Shown here in pieces: positions 62,169 to 64,000 of a DNA stretch of 64,000 bases. The notes beneath the pieces were generated by a model. The model ran no database searches. It was given only the letters and a program-made list of their open reading frames with translations, and was not told where the DNA came from. Position 1 is the stretch's first letter; every line of letters starts with the position of its first letter. The DNA lies in assembly GCA_015680685.1 (NCBI GenBank), contig MNCI01000181.1, positions 223,507 through 287,506 of the forward strand, read 5' to 3'. The position numbers were made by a program, and so were the translations under genes. The stretch is from Gnetum montanum (taxonomy: Eukaryota > Streptophyta > Gnetopsida > Gnetales > Gnetaceae).

Positions 62169-64000
62169 TGTTGACACATTTTGGCCATTTCATGGAACAG
62201 TTGGACTATCATATTTACAATTGGAATAATCAGTGTTTAAGAGTTTGAAAGTAAAACATATAGCTTGAATGTTGGTTGAAGATGTTTGGGATTTATTCTT
62301 TATTAAATAAAATGCTGTTGAGGCCTTATTAGGATATGAAAATAAAGTGCCAAAATATCAAGAGTTTTATTATTCACATTATTCACCGGAACGAGCAAGA
62401 AGAAAGTGACTGATTTCTTTGTGTAAGACTAAAGGGTTTGGATGTGAATACGGTAGTAAATTGCAAGATAAATTCATTCAGAGAACATGGGATTTCAGAG
62501 CAAATGGGTTTAACTTGAATTCAGGGCAGAAAGAAATGATCAGCAATAAAATACTTGGGCAGTCCTAATTCTGTTTCGAATTTCATCTGGCTTCACCAGG
62601 AAACTGAACAAAAATGAAAGAAAAATCCATTGTTGTTTCTCAAAAACGCAGTAACGGTAGCGGTTTTAATTCAAGTCAGAAAATCGTCACGAAAATACAA
62701 TAAACCCATCCTAAAGCCGAAGTTTCTTGCTGAAATTTATTTTTGTGGCAAAGAGATTACAATCAGGAAGAAAGGGGGCAGAAAATTTGCAGGAAAAAAA
62801 AATGTTTTGAGAAGGGCAGCCGTTGTTTAAAATTTGGGGCTGCGGTGGCCAGAAAACAGAAACAAAAATATCAGTATTTTCTTCTTTCGCCTAAAACCAG
62901 AATTACGCTCTTGTATTTCTGCACAATTTACGGCAACAAGATTGTTCTATCAGCGCCCTAAGCGGGCTGGTTAAACCGATGCAGTTGCCAGAGACACTTG
63001 TACAATGCGCAGAGGAGATTTGATAACCCAGGGCCACATATACGGCACGGACAATGGCGGATGGATGCATCGGTTTCTTCTTCGTTTGCAGGCAGCACAA
63101 CTTCCGCTATGTGGGGCACCCATATGGATCTTGAATTCACGTCGGAAATGATGAACCGATGTACCCCTTTTTTTTTTGGCAACCATGAGCACCAACAACC
63201 TCCAGAAAGGCCCGCGTTATCAATCCGTTCTTGCTTGCTGTTTTGCTGATATTTCTGTACCAAATTTATTTCGGATTCGAGTTGCAGAGAACAAAGGAGA
63301 AAAGTTAGGGTCGGTGTTCTATGTTAAACTCCGCAAGTGTGGCCGTGTTCAACAATCCGCGATCGCAGGAGTTAGCACCGGAACGGGTTAAAGTACGTGG
63401 CAGTTTCTACCGATTTTGTGCAAAGATTTGGAATGTAAAAAAAAATATAAACCATCCGATGGCGCCCACGGTTATGCGCGATTTTTACCAAGGAAGACAA
63501 AGATTTTAGCCACAAACTTTGCCGCTTACATTTGCACCAAAGTACATATGAAATTATCACTAATCTATAACTTCACCGGAGTATCGGTGGTTTAAAAACC
63601 AAAACAAGTTAACCAAAATATATATATACATATTATGACCATTAAAATACCTATAATGTGAAGCCTTGATTTAGAGACTTGCCACCAATTATCCCCAGTT
63701 ATGAAATATATTATTGCCCATTAAAAATTTGCAATTTTGATTATCCTATAAAGTCCTCATTATATTAAAGTTAGCATAAAATGCTCCTCATTTTATGCAT
63801 AACTTCCTAACTCCCTAACCACCTAACCTTCTCCTAACTTGTTGGACAAGTAATTTTCTGATTGGTTAGTCTAATTACTTGAGAGAGAAGTTAGGAGAAA
63901 TATTTGAGATATTTTTGATATTTTAAACTTGACATCTCATTTAAAGAAGCAAAATAAAAGGGACATATATGTATGGAGTAAGTTGCAACTATAGCTTGTA
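62169..64000. other. Unassigned sequence to the window end
   Basis: It begins TGTTGACACATT directly at the end of E7 homology, so it could be the LTR of another insertion or older host DNA exposed by a deletion. The GC content rises at 62940-63520, where an LBD-like fragment lies. 63560-64000 is AT-rich with nothing recognised. Confidence 0.5.
62880..63123 (-). pseudogene. Fragment resembling a LOB-domain (LBD) transcription factor
   Basis: On the minus strand an ATG at 63123 opens MGAPHSGSCAACKRRRNRC, then IHPPLSVPYMW. LBD proteins are plant-specific DNA-binding regulators that begin within a few residues of the start with C-x2-C-x6-C-x3-C followed by an APYFP-like block. Here the first three Cys fit, the fourth is Pro, and VPYMW stands for APYFP. 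Further on, in another frame, AH-x2-SVSGNC (about 62990-63025) and NLVAVNCAEIQ (about 62895-62930) resemble the later LBD blocks. The original frame stops near 62971. A Zn2Cys6 match is the alternative but unlikely in a plant. Confidence 0.45.

Noticed and set aside
63067-63099. Fungal-type Zn2Cys6 cluster
   Set aside because: The C-x2-C-x6-C spacing fits, but the following VPYMW block and the plant setting favour LBD.
62998-63249. Plus-strand open frame opposite the LBD-like fragment
   Set aside because: The minus strand shows the Cys cluster and start; the plus frame has no recognisable feature.

Overview
This window looks like gene-poor nuclear DNA from a large-genome land plant, most likely a seed plant. 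About nine tenths of it is nested, decayed Ty3/gypsy LTR retrotransposons. No intact host gene, rRNA gene or functional tRNA gene is visible. The decay is advanced (in-frame stops, lost active-site residues), which fits a genome that removes old insertions slowly. A gymnosperm is possible, but nothing here proves the species.

Seven LTR elements can be separated by their LTR ends, primer-binding sites (PBS) and target-site duplications (TSD). E1 (minus strand, from beyond the left edge to 30153) is an Athila-related gypsy element. It was hit twice: by E2 (4220-20815, plus strand, TSD CATAG), a Tat/Ogre-type element with long LTRs, a second RNase H domain and a 3.2 kb pro-RT spacer; and by E3 (21575-27848, minus strand, TSD AAGTY), a gag-only derivative without protease or polymerase. 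From 30154 to 36860 lies an older AT-rich background with a LINE reverse transcriptase remnant and two tRNA-like SINE remnants. E4 (36861-55849, minus strand, perfect TSD TGTAT) sits in this background and carries E5 (38812-48793, plus strand, TSD YTGAC). A short piece of background follows (55855-56377). E6 (minus strand, from 56378) is cut by E7 (plus strand, from 60372). E7 is itself cut at 62169 by unidentified sequence that runs to the window end and holds a degenerate fragment resembling a LOB-domain (LBD) gene.

E1, E3, E4, E5, E6 and E7 form one superfamily: LTRs begin TGATGAG or a close variant and end CATCA, a PBS resembling tRNA-Asp is visible in E1, E3, E4, E5 and E7, and a conserved AGTCATGGGGG motif lies at the plus-strand priming site. 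Their promoters carry clusters of GATATCGCG palindromes next to the TATA box. E2 is unrelated to them and has its own tandem repeat arrays (27, 30, 38 and about 190 bp). Every pol copy seen is broken, so none of the elements looks autonomous now.

The least explained signals are the E2 pro-RT spacer (possible Ogre-type intron containing an antisense two-exon gene remnant, paired poly-G tracts and about 30 CTCACGCTG-like motifs), the palindromic LTR promoters, the gag-only element E3, and the LBD-like fragment.
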